Below, one piece after another: positions 1 through 10,615 of a DNA stretch of 64,000 bases. Position numbers and translations under genes: made by a program. The first letter of the stretch is position 1, and the number at the start of each line of letters is the position of its first letter. Under the pieces are notes generated by a model. That model made no database searches. It worked only from the letters and a program-made list of their open reading frames with translations, and had not been told where the DNA came from. Origin of the DNA: Artocarpus heterophyllus (lineage: Eukaryota; Streptophyta; Magnoliopsida; Rosales; Moraceae); the NCBI GenBank assembly GCA_025403435.1, contig CM046339.1, positions 1,814,212-1,878,211 of the forward strand, given 5' to 3'.

Positions 1-977
1 CTTCATAATCGGCAGGCCGATCACCCAGACCGGCCTGCCGACCGAGAGCTTCCAAGTGTCTAGAAAAGGTGCAATTTTTTTGGTGCAGTTTTAATTTTAT
101 TTTTGAGACGATTCTGAGAAACATTAAATTTGGATATGACCGGAAATATGAAGTATTTGATTCATACGAGATTGAATACTTAAAGATGGATATTATATGA
201 AGAAGGATACAACTTGAGGATTCAAGGATGAAGAATCGATAAATGTCTCGATTATTCTCTTGTAATCTTAGTTTTTTATTCTCTAGGGTGGAACCATAAT
301 ATTACGGTTGTTATTATTTTGCTTGTCTGCATTATAATATGATTTACCATGTATATTGATAACATGTCATATAGAATAGGGAGTGCCGCTCATATTAAAA
401 TTGTTCATGCATGTTTTTAAAATAAAACCTTGACTTCAAAAGATTGAGTGAGAGAAGGTTTTCGAAGAGAGAACCTAAGGCCTCTATTGTTGGTCCATAG
501 GAAGAACATGGTGGTCCCGACCCCTAGGAAGGGATTTCTATCATGTACCAGATTGGATCTCTAAAAGATAAGGTATTTTAGTATGATTTATGGTTGCACA
601 CCCCTAGGTGGTGATTATAAATCATGGATAAAATATTGAAACGGTGGTTATACACTCACGTTAATTTTATTATTAACCTCCCCTAGGAGCTCTGTTAATA
701 AAATTAATGGCTAAAGAAATGATTATTACTATATGCGGGATCATACGGATCCTAGATAGCATATATTAATCAGGAGGAGATCCGTGTTCCTGATTGAATT
801 TGGCATGATTCCCCTAGGAGCTTGTTCAATTCTGAGTTAGGAATTATCGTTGTAAGGTTGTGATATTTTCAAGATTTTGACACATAAACACATTTGTATT
901 ATTTTACATGATTGTGTTATCTTACTAAATTATTATATATGTTTGCTTATGTTTGGTATATGATTCTTTATTGTAGA
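1..977 (+). other. Copia 5' untranslated leader with serial stem-loops
   Basis: There is no long reading frame before the gag ATG. Positions 10-45 hold two copies of the CGGCAGGCCG / CGGCCTGCCG motif also found in the LTRs. Between 520 and 840 the motif CCCCTAGG occurs four times (521, 601, 680, 811), each lying between inverted repeats. The clearest arms are 583-591 with 617-625, and 661-677 with 694-707. CCTAGG is self-complementary, so the loops could pair between two RNA molecules. Packaging or dimerisation is inference; the motif and the arms are directly visible. Confidence 0.7.
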
Positions 978-1826
978 ATGAAAATGTCTAAAAATGCTTT
1001 ATCATCAATACTTGACAAAAACCAATTAACCGGTGAGAACTATAACGATTGGAAACGGAACCTGGACATCGTCCTTTCCTTTGAGAAACTGAAATATGTT
1101 CTGACAACTCCTTGTCCTCCCGAGCCTACGAGAGACTCAAGTGATGAGCAATTCCAAGCGTACGACCACTGGAAAGATGCTAATGATCAGGCCCGCTGCT
1201 ATGTTATGGCTAGCATGAACAATGTGCTTCAGGCTCAACATCAGGATTATGAGACTGTGAAGCAGATCTTGGATAATCTTGAGGACATGTTTGGAGGCCA
1301 GGCCATAACAAAGCGGCAAGGGGCGCTTTGGAAACTCTTAAACTGTAGACAGAGACCGGGGACATCTGTAAAGGAGCACATGATGTTGGTCATGGGTTAC
1401 CTCGCTGAGGCTCAAACCAATGGAGCCGACATCGATGCTGAAACTCAGATGACTATGGTCTTTGAGACTATGTCTAAGGAATTTATTCCATTTAGAGCTA
1501 CTTTTAACTTAAGTAATAGACAGGATATAACCTTGACAGAACTGATGAAACAGTTACAGGAGTTTGAACTGCTGATCAGGGAGTCTCCTGCTGGTGGAGA
1601 GGCCAACATGGTAGCTACTTCTGGTTCCAATCCTAACTCTGGGAATGGAAAGAAGCAACGGGCCAAAAGTGGCAAGTCTTCTATTCCTGCTGCTACCAAG
1701 AGCAAGAAGAAGAAGAAGAAGAACCCAAAGAAGCTTAAGTGCTTCTTCTGTGGTAAGGTCGAGCATATAAAGAAGCATTGCAAGGACTTCATTTCCAAGG
1801 GAGGTAGGTGTGACTTCTATATTTAG
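978..1826 (+). CDS. Copia gag (UBN2-type) with CCHC zinc knuckle
   Basis: Gag is the structural protein that packages retrotransposon RNA into cytoplasmic particles. I prefer the start at 978 (MKMSKNALSS), or the ATG two codons later at 984; the open frame reaches back to 912, but the upstream residues look like translated leader. The N-terminal part (NQLTGENYNDWKRNLD) matches the UBN2/gag family of plant copia elements. A lysine-rich stretch precedes a CX2CX4HX4C knuckle (CFFCGKVEHIKKHC) near the C-terminus. The frame ends in a TAG just before protease, which lies in another frame. That may be a deletion or a natural frame change. The protein itself looks intact. Confidence 0.85.
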   Translation: MKMSKNALSSILDKNQLTGENYNDWKRNLDIVLSFEKLKYVLTTPCPPEPTRDSSDEQFQAYDHWKDANDQARCYVMASMNNVLQAQHQDYETVKQILDNLEDMFGGQAITKRQGALWKLLNCRQRPGTSVKEHMMLVMGYLAEAQTNGADIDAETQMTMVFETMSKEFIPFRATFNLSNRQDITLTELMKQLQEFELLIRESPAGGEANMVATSGSNPNSGNGKKQRAKSGKSSIPAATKSKKKKKKNPKKLKCFFCGKVEHIKKHCKDFISKGGRCDFYI

Positions 1827-4800
1827 AAACTTGTTTGGTTGAGGAATCCAGTGACATCTGGGTCATAGATTCTGGTGCAACTAATCATGTTTGTGTTTCT
1901 CCGTAGGGATTCAAAGAAACGAGAAGTCTACTACGTGAAGACTTAACGCTTCGGATGGGCGATGGATCCTTGGTCTCAACGGAAGCAGTGGGAGATGTCC
2001 ATCTTTATTTTGATAATTATAGGAATTTAATTTTATGAGACTGTTTTTATGTTCCTAAATTTAAAAGGAATTTAATTTCTGTATCTTCTTTATTTAAAGA
2101 CTCCTACGTGGTATCTTTTAATGAAAAAGTGGTGATTCGTAAAAACAAATCTTTTATCTGTTCTGGATGGATGCAAAATAATCTATATTTTATCAAACCT
2201 AAGATGGACATATTGCTTAATGCTGAGATAAATGATAAGGACTCAAAAAGGCTTAAAACTTCTCACTCTAATAAGACTTATCTTTGGCATTTGCGCCTTG
2301 GCCATATTAACCTGAATAGGATTCAAAGGTTGGTAAGGGATGGACCTTTAAGTCACTTAAAGGTGGAATCTATACCTCAATGTGAGTCTTGTTTGGAGGG
2401 TAAAATGACCAAAAGACCAAACGGGTCTAAGGGCAATAGGGCCGAAGGGGTTCTAGAACTTGTGCATAGTGATGTTTGCGGACCAATGAACATCCGGGCA
2501 CGAGGAGGGTATGAGTACTTCGTCACTTTTATTGACGATTACTCAAGATATGGGTATGTGTACCTAATGCACCACAAAAGCGAAACTTATGATAAGTTCA
2601 GGGAGTTTCGGGCTGAAGTGGAAAAGCAATTGGGTAGACCCATAAAGGCACTTCGATCTGATCGAGGTGGGGAATACCTTTCTGATGAGTTCTTGGGACA
2701 CTTGTTAGAGAATGAGATTTTATCCCATTTGACTGCGCCGGGCACTCTGTAGCAGAATGGCGTAGCACAGAGAAGGAATAGGACTTTGTTGGACATGATT
2801 CGGGTTATTCATCATTGCCTTTATCCTTTTGGGGATATGCACTACAAACCGCATGTTATCTTTTGAACAATGTGCCTTCAAAATCAGTCCCTAAAACTCC
2901 TCACGAGTTGTGGACAAGACAGAAGACATCCTTAAACCATATTCGCATATGGGGATGTCCGGCTCATGTCCTGTTTAAGGATCTGAATAAGTTGGAAGTA
3001 CGTTCGGAAGTTTGTGTGTTTGTAGGATATCCAAAAGGGACTAAAGGGGGTTATTTTTATAACCCAAAGGAAAATAAAGTCGTGGTTTCAACTAATGCAA
3101 CTTTCCTTGAGGAGAGTTACATGGATGACTTTAAACCTCGAAGCAAAGTGGTGCTTGAGGAGTTAAGGGGTGATCCGTTCACTCAGAAAGATCCGAACGA
3201 AACCAATCCGATCGATGTAGGAAAACCAAACAAACCTGAACAACAATGTCAGGGGCTTCGGCGTAGTGGAAGGATCGGGCGTCAACCTAAGAGGTATATG
3301 TTCAATGGGGAGTTCTTCTTGGCAGAACTGGATGAACATGACAGGGATCCTTATACTTACGCAGAAGCTATGGAGGATGTCGATTCAAGACTCTGGACAG
3401 AGGCCATGAACATAGAGATGAAGTCTATGGAGACTAATCGGGTCTGGGAGCTTGTGGATCTTCCCAAAAGGGTAAAACCCAGAGGGTGTAAGTGGATCTA
3501 CAAGAAGAAAAGAGAAGTGGATGGAAAGGTCGAAACCTTTAAGGCTAGACTGGTAGCTAAGGGTTATACGCAAAAGGAAGGAATCGATTATGAGGAAACC
3601 TTTTCGCCCGTAGCCATGCTAAAGTCTATCCGGATTCTCTTGTCCATATCTGTCGCTCTCGACTATGAGATTTGGCAGATGGATGTCAAGACGGCTTTTC
3701 TGAATGGCTATCTTGATTAGTCCATTTATATGGAACAACCAGACGGGTTCAAGGTTGCGGGTCAAGAAGGGAAGGTTTGTAAGCTGCTAAAGTCAATTTA
3801 TGGACTTAAGTAGGCATCCCGTTCTTGGAACATAAGATTTGATCAAGTGATCAAGACTTATGGGTTCTCACAAAATGTGGATGAACCATATGTTTATAAC
3901 ACATAAAGGATGGGAAGGTGGTTTTTCTACTGCTCTATGTAGATGACATTCTGCTAATTGGCAATGACGTTGGGGCGTTGTCATTGGTCAAATTATGGTT
4001 GACCAAGCAGTTTGACATGAAGGAATTAGGTGAGGCTAATTTTTTTCTCGGTGTCTAGATCTTTCGGGATAGAAAGAACAAAATGATAGCTTTGTCTCAG
4101 GCCGGCTACATAGATAAAATTCTCGGGAGGTTTGCAATGTAGGATTCCAAGAAAGGTGGGCAACCATCTAGGTCTGGAATTACTCTTTCTAAGAAAGACT
4201 CTCCAAAGTCTTATGAAGAAAGAGAAAACATGAAGAAGGTGCCTTATGCTTCGGCAGTGGGTAGTCTCATGTATGCCATGCTTTACACACGACCGGATAT
4301 TAGCTATGCGGTCGGGATTGTAAGTCGATTTCAGGCAGATCCAGGACCGAACCATTGGGTTGCGGTAAAGTATATTTTCAAGAACCTGAGAAGGACTCGA
4401 GAGTATATGCTTGTGTATTCAGGTGAGCATTTAACTCCTCTAGGATACACTGATTCGGATTGTCAATCCTGTCTGGACTCTAGGAAATCGACTTCGGGGT
4501 TTGTGTTTACTTTGGGTGGCGGTGCCATCAGTTGGAGAAGTGCGAAACAAGATTGCACTTCGGATTCAATGATGGAGGCCGAATATGTGGCGGCTAGTGA
4601 TGCTTCGAAAGAAGCAGTGTGGCTCCGCAAGTTCCTTGGGGATCTTGAGGTAGTTCCTGGTATAGATAAAGCGGTATCATTGTACTGTGATAACAGTGCG
4701 GCGGTAGCTAATGCTAAGGAACCAAGATTTAACAAGAAGAGTAAGCATATTGATCGGAAGTATCATGTGATAAAGGACTTCGCTGAGGGCGGGCATGTCA

Positions 4801-4925
4801 CGGTGTGCAAGATCGCGTCAGAGGACAATTTAGCTGATCCATTTACGAAGACACTTACTGGGAGAGTCTTCGAAAGGCATGTAGAAGCTATGAGGATGCG
4901 AAATTTGCAGTATTTACTCACTTAG
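1826..4925 (+). pseudogene. Copia pol (protease, integrase, RT, RNase H), broken by stops and frameshifts
   Basis: Protease carries WVIDSGATNH near 1860. Integrase has the GAG-pre-integrase zinc region (WHLRLGHINL, CESCLEGKMT) from about 2280 and a core with VHSDVCGPM and RSDRGGEYLS. RT begins with [13 protein letters not shown] near 3390 and includes [11 protein letters not shown] and the YVDD box near 3940. RNase H spans about 4440-4925 (YTDSD, SLYCDNSAAV, ADPFTKTL). In-frame TAG codons lie at 1904, 2750, 3718, 3811, 4056 and 4140. Family conservation suggests that most replaced a glutamine CAG. Frame changes near 2812 and 3903 add to the damage. The last 231 codons (4230-4925) are uninterrupted. 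Confidence 0.9.
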
Positions 4926-4929
4926 TGCA

Positions 4930-4939
4930 AGTGGGAGAT
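4930..4939 (+). other. Copia polypurine tract
   Basis: The purine-rich AAGTGGGAGAT lies immediately before the LTR 5' end (TGTTAGACAT). This is the usual place and composition for the plus-strand priming site of an LTR retrotransposon. Confidence 0.75.
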
Positions 4940-6967
4940 TGTTAGACATGAATGCCCTAAGGAGTAAAAATGTAATACGTTTTTGGAGACATTTTTATCA
5001 ATAAAGAATTTATTCATTTATATATACCAAATCATGTCCTCTTTGCGTTCATATTTGTTGAATATATGATAAGCAAACATTAGTTTGAGACTGCCAGCCT
5101 AAACCTTAAGAATTGGGCATATGATGGGCTGATTATGCGAAAGACACAATTCTTAAGGTGACGGTCTAAAACATATGATCCGCGATCGAAGGAATAAAGT
5201 TGGACGCTTTATTCATGTAAAGATTGTTATGTTGTCTATATCCCTTTTGGGAGATGGTTTGTCTTGGCCATCGGAGTTGGACTCCGTGAATAGAAACATT
5301 GGCACGTTGTCATAGGTGACTATGTGTTGGAGCGGGACATAAAGTGAATTGATTTGGATAAATAATTCTGTCTTGGCAAATCGATTCACTTTAGACAGTC
5401 ATTTGTATTGTATCTTAATCCTGAGATGAATAGTGGGCTCGTTGTCTCGACTTGTGTCTTTTGATGAACCAATGGGTGACTCCCACATCTCTATAGTGGT
5501 ATGCATGCCGGTACGTTGGAGGCATGACTCTTGATAGCGTAGACTTGTTATTCATAGATATGGAATCCATAGCTCCTCTTTAGGATTAATGATATCCTCT
5601 TATATGCATTGTCCTGTAATTGAAAAACTGGAGCGCTCAACCATTTGGATACATAAGTGTAACTGAATGGTATACTATCTTTGGATGGTAAGTTTTCTAA
5701 TGGTGAGACAATGGAACGTAAGATAAAAATAATCGGGAAGATAAGACAAAACTTGTTCTTAAGCCGATTATGGATTATCATATGGGGATACGATGCACTA
5801 TGATATGTCATGGAGACTTAGCTACACGAGCTTCGTAATTCTATAAAGTTCGAGAGTGCAGCTCCAAGCTTTTAGTGGAGTAGCGTTGGAGTTAATAATT
5901 GTGAAATGTATATCTGGGATATTGAGTTTCATAATTATCATGAGCTTGAACTTTATAGGTCCATTTTGGTCCCCTTTGTTAGCTCACAAAATCCGGTAAC
6001 GACACGACGTGCTTTTCCAATAATTGGTGACTTATGTCAGATTTATCAGATTGGTTTAAAATTTGTAAGAATCCAATAATTCATGTCTGTTTATCGGTTG
6101 AATTAATTTTGTAAGAAATTAGTTCAAGATAAACTTGTTATATTATTGCAATCAAATAATTCTTGTCTATTTATCGGTTGTTTTAATTTTGGACAAAATT
6201 AGAACAAGATAAACTTGTAGAATTATTGTGAATTGAATTATTTTCTTAGAGATTATCTTAATAAAGTTTGTTTTGATCAGATAACTTCTCTATTGGGTTA
6301 TTTGAATCAAAACTGAGACTTTATCCTTTAGAATCTTGGGTGAAAAATAAAAGATTTGCGGAGATTTTTTCTCGGGAGTTTGGCCTGTCGGATGACGCGT
6401 TCGGCCTACCGAACTGGCCTGTTCGGCCTGCCGATCAGCGGAGATAAGGTTACGTGTTTTTCACGCGGATCTTATCAGATATTGATCTGAACTTAATTCT
6501 GTTTTGAGTTTTTGAGATCTAATCTGATATGGACTGACCCCGGGACCAATAGCTATATAAAGGGAGTGAGTCTCATGATTTACTCAAATCAATACAGATC
6601 AATTTGAGAGATTAAGAGTGATACTCTTCTAGTGAACATCTGAAAACTCCCTGAGAGCTTTTGTTCACAAATCACGAATACTAGCTTTGGGTTCTCTCTA
6701 TTGGTTGGAAGGAGAGTCACCGGTGGAAGAAGCTGAACGTGTGAGCCCACACTCACTCCAGTTGTGGATAGAGAATAGTAAAGAAGACCAGTTGGTTGAG
6801 ACTCTTCTGGAACGTTACTTCTCTACACAGGTTGCGGAGGTTCTTCGGCACACTAAGGTTAGTAAGATCTGTCTAATTTATACATATAACATGTCAAACT
6901 TGTGTTTTGAAAATTACTCTGATGAAATTTTTTTTTTAAAATTTCGCTGCACACTTTGTTTCCAACA
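4940..6967 (+). repeat. Copia 3' LTR (2028 bp)
   Basis: It starts TGTTAGACATG and ends TTTCCAACA, giving the TGTT...AACA terminal inverted repeat expected of an LTR. A TATA box (TATATAAAG, 6553-6561) is followed by about 400 bp of R-U5. Positions 6384-6438 contain three variants of the GGCCTRCCGA motif. A small open frame at 6687-7001 overlaps U5 but looks incidental. A near-identical copy lies at 14496-16523. A more diverged one lies on the minus strand at 38113-40144, and the boundaries there, fixed by a target-site duplication, confirm these ends. Relative to both other copies, this copy has derived A bases at three U5 positions. Confidence 0.92.
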
Positions 6968-8332
6968 AAGTACACACAGTCCTTATTATAACATGGGTTG
7001 AAATAAAATAAAATAAAACAGATAAGCTAAACGTCTCATAGTCCCTGCCAGAATATCAATAGTGTCCAACTCAGTGTCGTACAACGATTCATCTAGAGGG
7101 GGAAGATTTGAAACCAAAATAGTAAAATCATGAGCAAAAGGCTTAGTAGGACTTGGGTTTCAAAATCATCATTTATAAATTAAAAAAATGAATTTAAATG
7201 CAATTCTGGAGGAATATTAAATGATTAAACAAATTCAGACCTAGCTCTCACCATCTATAATCATCAACTTTATTATAAGTGATTAATCAAACTCAGGTTT
7301 ACTGTTCATCATCTATGATTATCTCAGATCATACATCACTATTTTTTTATGTGCAATGCATACTAAATCACCACTGTAGTGGCCTAGTTAGGTTTAAAGA
7401 TTTTCCCCTAAGGTTGCACTTTCTACAACTTGATCTCTATATGTGGCATCATGCACTTATATATTATTCTGAATGGGGATTGTGTGTCCGTTTGGTGTCC
7501 ATCATCATTTAATCATATCATTGGTATTCTTTTACCGGTTATCATTTTACATTAATTATCATTCTTCCATTATCATTCATGCATTATTATTCATTCGTGA
7601 TGATCATACCTAATATATGTTGGAAATAAATACAAGCAATTTGTTTCTTAAAAATGTTTCAAGAAAGTACAGTTTGGCCAAAACTCATTTTAAATCATGG
7701 CTATCGAAAAAAAAAAGGGTCTAGAGTCCTGCCTCGTTATCTAGCATAGTTCACGCCTATACCACAATCTAATTCCGCTAAATGTTAACTCCTCAAAACA
7801 GCAAGCAACTATAGGTGTAGACTAAAAACATTAATGTCTAAACATCAACATATTTCACTACTATGCTATTTATGGTTTCTTAGTGTGCTTTTAGACTTAA
7901 AATAATCATGTATGCAATCTTCATATTCTTAGTGTTTTTTGAACACATAAACATAATCTTTGAAACATTTCTTGGTCACAAAATGATGAAAAACCAATGG
8001 GCAAAAACTAACTATTTGGACTGCATAGTCAGCATGTCGACTGGTTGAGTTCGGCATGCCGAAACTATGAAGTTTGGCCTACCGGTTACATAAATACGAC
8101 CTGTCGAACTTTGCCATGTGGTCGACCGCACTATACTGCATGCAGTTGACAACATGCTCATCGTTGCTTGATTGACTGTGTTATACAATATGCGATCGAC
8201 CGCGTTGTCACGAGCAATATATTTTGCTTCGAACATTCAAGTTTCAAACCACTTCTAAATCTTTCCAAACCTATTCTAATGCATCTATAACATGCCCAAA
8301 TGGTCCATAAATATGATATGAAGCTTGTAAAC
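6968..8332 (-). repeat. Old, degenerate gypsy-type LTR, first part (minus strand)
   Basis: No gene is present. Scattered blocks match the minus-strand gypsy LTR at 49160-50631: the CTAGAGGGGG...GAGCAAAAGGCTTAGTAGGACT block near 7091-7150, CACCACTGTAGTGGCCTAGTTAGG near 7368, GTGGCATCATGC near 7442, and degenerate GGC palindromes at 8035-8110. It is much more diverged than the other gypsy LTRs here. It is cut on the left by the copia LTR and on the right by the gypsy inserted at TAAAC (8328-8332), and it resumes at 20074. Confidence 0.7.
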
Positions 8333-10510
8333 TGTAACGTCCCGAAATTTATTTAATATTAATATAATGTAAATGATGAATTAGTGTGCCATAATTAAAG
8401 TTTTAACTTTAATTAGATTATTTGGTTGGATTTTTAGTTTTTGGTTGTTTTGTTAAATTGATGTGTTCAAAAGATTTCTTATTGATTTAAAATGATGTTT
8501 TGAGTTTTAAAACACAACAATTTGTAAAATGTTAAAAATACTCCGTTTTGTAAAACCGTGGGCGGCACATGGTTTTCGCACAGTAAAACCGCCCATCGAT
8601 TTTCTCTATTTATTTCTCTCTTCTCTCTCTCTCTCTTCACTCTCACGAGCTCTCTCTCTCTTCACTCTCACGAGCTCTCTCTCTCTCTCCTCTCTTGGTC
8701 TCTCGGCAGTCTCTCTCTCTCTCAAATTTCTTCACAATTTTTGATTCCCATTCGAATCCAAGCTTCGAAACAGCAAGGAGGAAGCTCGGGGACGTGATTC
8801 GGCGACCGAGAACGCGGATTGAAGCTTCGATTCGAGGTTAGATTCGAAATTTCTAAACTTTTAACAAAATTTTTGATTTTGTGTGTTTTTGAAATCTAAG
8901 TTTGTTTTAGCTTAGAAAACCGTGGATTTGTGTTAAATGAACTTAAAACAACTAGAATCTAAACCTAGATTGAAGAAAAACGGATTGGATTCAAGATTTT
9001 TATTTTTCTCCTCTTTTTCTCATTTTCGGATTTTTGAGGATTTCGAGTTCAAATGTTGTTTAAATGATTCCAAACATGCTTTAGAATGTTTTTCTATCAA
9101 CTATAGTTGTTTTTCATGCCTGGGATTTGAGAAAAACAGGTTAGAAACAAGATTTGGATTTTGGGGATCGAGAAACCCGTGGCTGGGATTTCTGGATCTT
9201 CCCAGTTCGGCAGGCCGAAGTTCATGTTCGGCAGGCCGGAGTGATGATCGGCAGGCCGGTGTTCTTCCGACCGGCAGGCCGAATCTGGGGAAATGTTCGG
9301 CAGGCCGAACCTCGTTTCCGGCAGGCCGAACTGTACAGTTCGGCAGGCCGAAGCAGGGCGTCCGGCAGGCCGACCGAGGCATGGAAAATTTTGTGATTTT
9401 TACCCGTTTTCACTGCTTTGAACCCTAATTTAAATCCCAACCTTATAGGATGATTTTAATGATACAAATGGCACGCTAGGACATCATGAAATGATTTAGT
9501 AACGTAGAATGTCTCAAACTAGATATTGATTGACTTAGTTGGTATCTAGGATTGTTCGTGGTTCCGTGGAGCTAACGTATAGCGGACCGGGATTGCGGTG
9601 TGGGGTACTGGCACGAGTACTGAGGTAGGACTTCTATCCTATTTCTTTGGTAGCCTGGTTTTGAAATGATTTGGCTTTGAAAAGGATTTCTATCAAAATG
9701 TTTTCAACGGTTGTTTGAAAATGGTTTTATCGGTTATATTTTTATATACCGTGACATGAAATGAATTTCATAATGAATGTAATTGACAACACTCGGTAAT
9801 TGGGTTTTGAATGATAATGATAATAAACACATGGGCATGATGCCATATCAGAGATCGGGTCGTGATTGACCTTGGGGGCAGGTCCCGAAACCCAGCTGGG
9901 CCACTACGGTGGTGATATCATGGTTTGCCTAGGTAAAAGTAAACTGGTGTTTTGATTTGACGAGTAGACTGTTCTGTGCCAGAACGGTTCTACTCAATTT
10001 ATTTATTTATTTATTCAAGTTCCCTTTCTGTATAACTCCTGATAATGTTATGTTTCTTTGCATTAAATTATTTTATAAAACTTAGTCCTACTGAGCCTTT
10101 CGCTCACGTTTTATTGTTTTAAATCCCCCCCCTTCTAGGTGGTTTCCCATTTAGGTTTGGAGAAGATTCTTCGGACCGAACTCAGGAGCAATAGGAGAAT
10201 TTATTTATATTCTGTATTATTAATCAAGGCATGTAAGACTTAACTTTATTTGTACTTGGACTGTAATTGTATTTATGATATTGTCAGAACCATGTGTGTG
10301 CACAAGTTGTGGGTTGTGGAACCCATATTCGCGGTTTTTATCCAATTATTATTATTTGCTAAATATTTATAAATTCGTTTATCAAATGTGGTGGAAAATC
10401 TTCTTAATTTCTTGCTTAATTGGATTTTTAAACCCTTAATTTCAATTAAATTCTCCTTTAATTAATCTAAATATTCCGCCACGTCACCTCCCGTACTCCG
10501 GGGCGTGACA
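8333..10510 (+). repeat. Gypsy 5' LTR (2178 bp)
   Basis: It begins TGTAACGTCCCG and ends GGGGCGTGACA (TG...CA). From the left it holds an AT-rich U3, a CT-microsatellite block (8620-8725), an array of eight CGGCAGGCCG cores (9206-9375) and a C-run near 10125. Open frames of 60-163 codons inside it have no recognisable domain. They are explained by the CT block and the stop-poor GC array. Confidence 0.95.
9206..9375 (+). repeat. Array of eight palindromic CGGCAGGCCG cores in the gypsy LTR
   Basis: The full motif is TTCGGC-AG-GCCGAA: 6-bp inverted arms around an AG spacer. Eight cores are separated by non-repetitive spacers of varied length. The same array occurs at 18764-18933, 51478-51647 and about 58372-58542. 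Single cores are mutated in two of these (TCTGCAGG near 18807, CGGTAGG near 51571). GC content is far above the surrounding AT-rich LTR. Confidence 0.9.
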
Positions 10511-10513
10511 GAA

Positions 10514-10525
10514 TGGTATCAGAGC
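10514..10525 (+). other. Gypsy primer-binding site
   Basis: TGGTATCAGAGC lies three bases after the LTR end. It is complementary to the 3' end of plant initiator methionine tRNA, the usual minus-strand primer of plant LTR elements. The identical site is at 52785-52796. Confidence 0.9.
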
Positions 10526-10615
10526 TCAAGGTTATGAACCTTGGGAATTGTGCACACATAGGTTTGACAATGAAATACCTCTGACAGTCCAAATTTTGTT
10601 TTCAGAAGTGAGAGA

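Larger units (their letters stand above)
1..6967 (+). mobile_element. Ty1/copia LTR retrotransposon, 5' LTR outside window, coding region decayed
   Basis: The order is an untranslated leader (1-977), gag (978-1826), protease-integrase-RT-RNase H (about 1826-4925), polypurine tract (4930-4939) and 3' LTR (4940-6967). Integrase upstream of reverse transcriptase is the Ty1/copia order. The 5' LTR and primer-binding site are not seen and must lie left of position 1. Pol carries several in-frame TAG codons and at least two frameshifts (near 2812 and 3903), so this copy could move only with help from another. The 3' LTR abuts an older minus-strand gypsy-type LTR, into which it was probably inserted. 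The left target-site duplication is out of view. The last 324 bp of coding sequence plus the LTR are repeated at 14158-16523. Confidence 0.93.

Noticed and set aside
1445..1798. Leucine/phenylalanine-rich antisense frames over copia gag
   Set aside because: They are complements of the lysine-rich gag tail and shadow a clear sense gene.
8529..8797. Ser/Leu-rich open frames in the gypsy LTR
   Set aside because: They are translations of the CT microsatellite and occur in all frames; no domain is visible.
9206..9375. CRISPR-like look of short palindromic repeats with spacers
   Set aside because: The repeats are only 10-14 bp, the spacers are uneven and identical between LTR copies, no cas gene is present, and the host is a plant.
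9101..9440. Arg/Pro/Ala-rich frames on both strands over the palindrome array
   Set aside because: The GC-rich array has few stops in any frame, so overlapping open frames on both strands are expected by composition.
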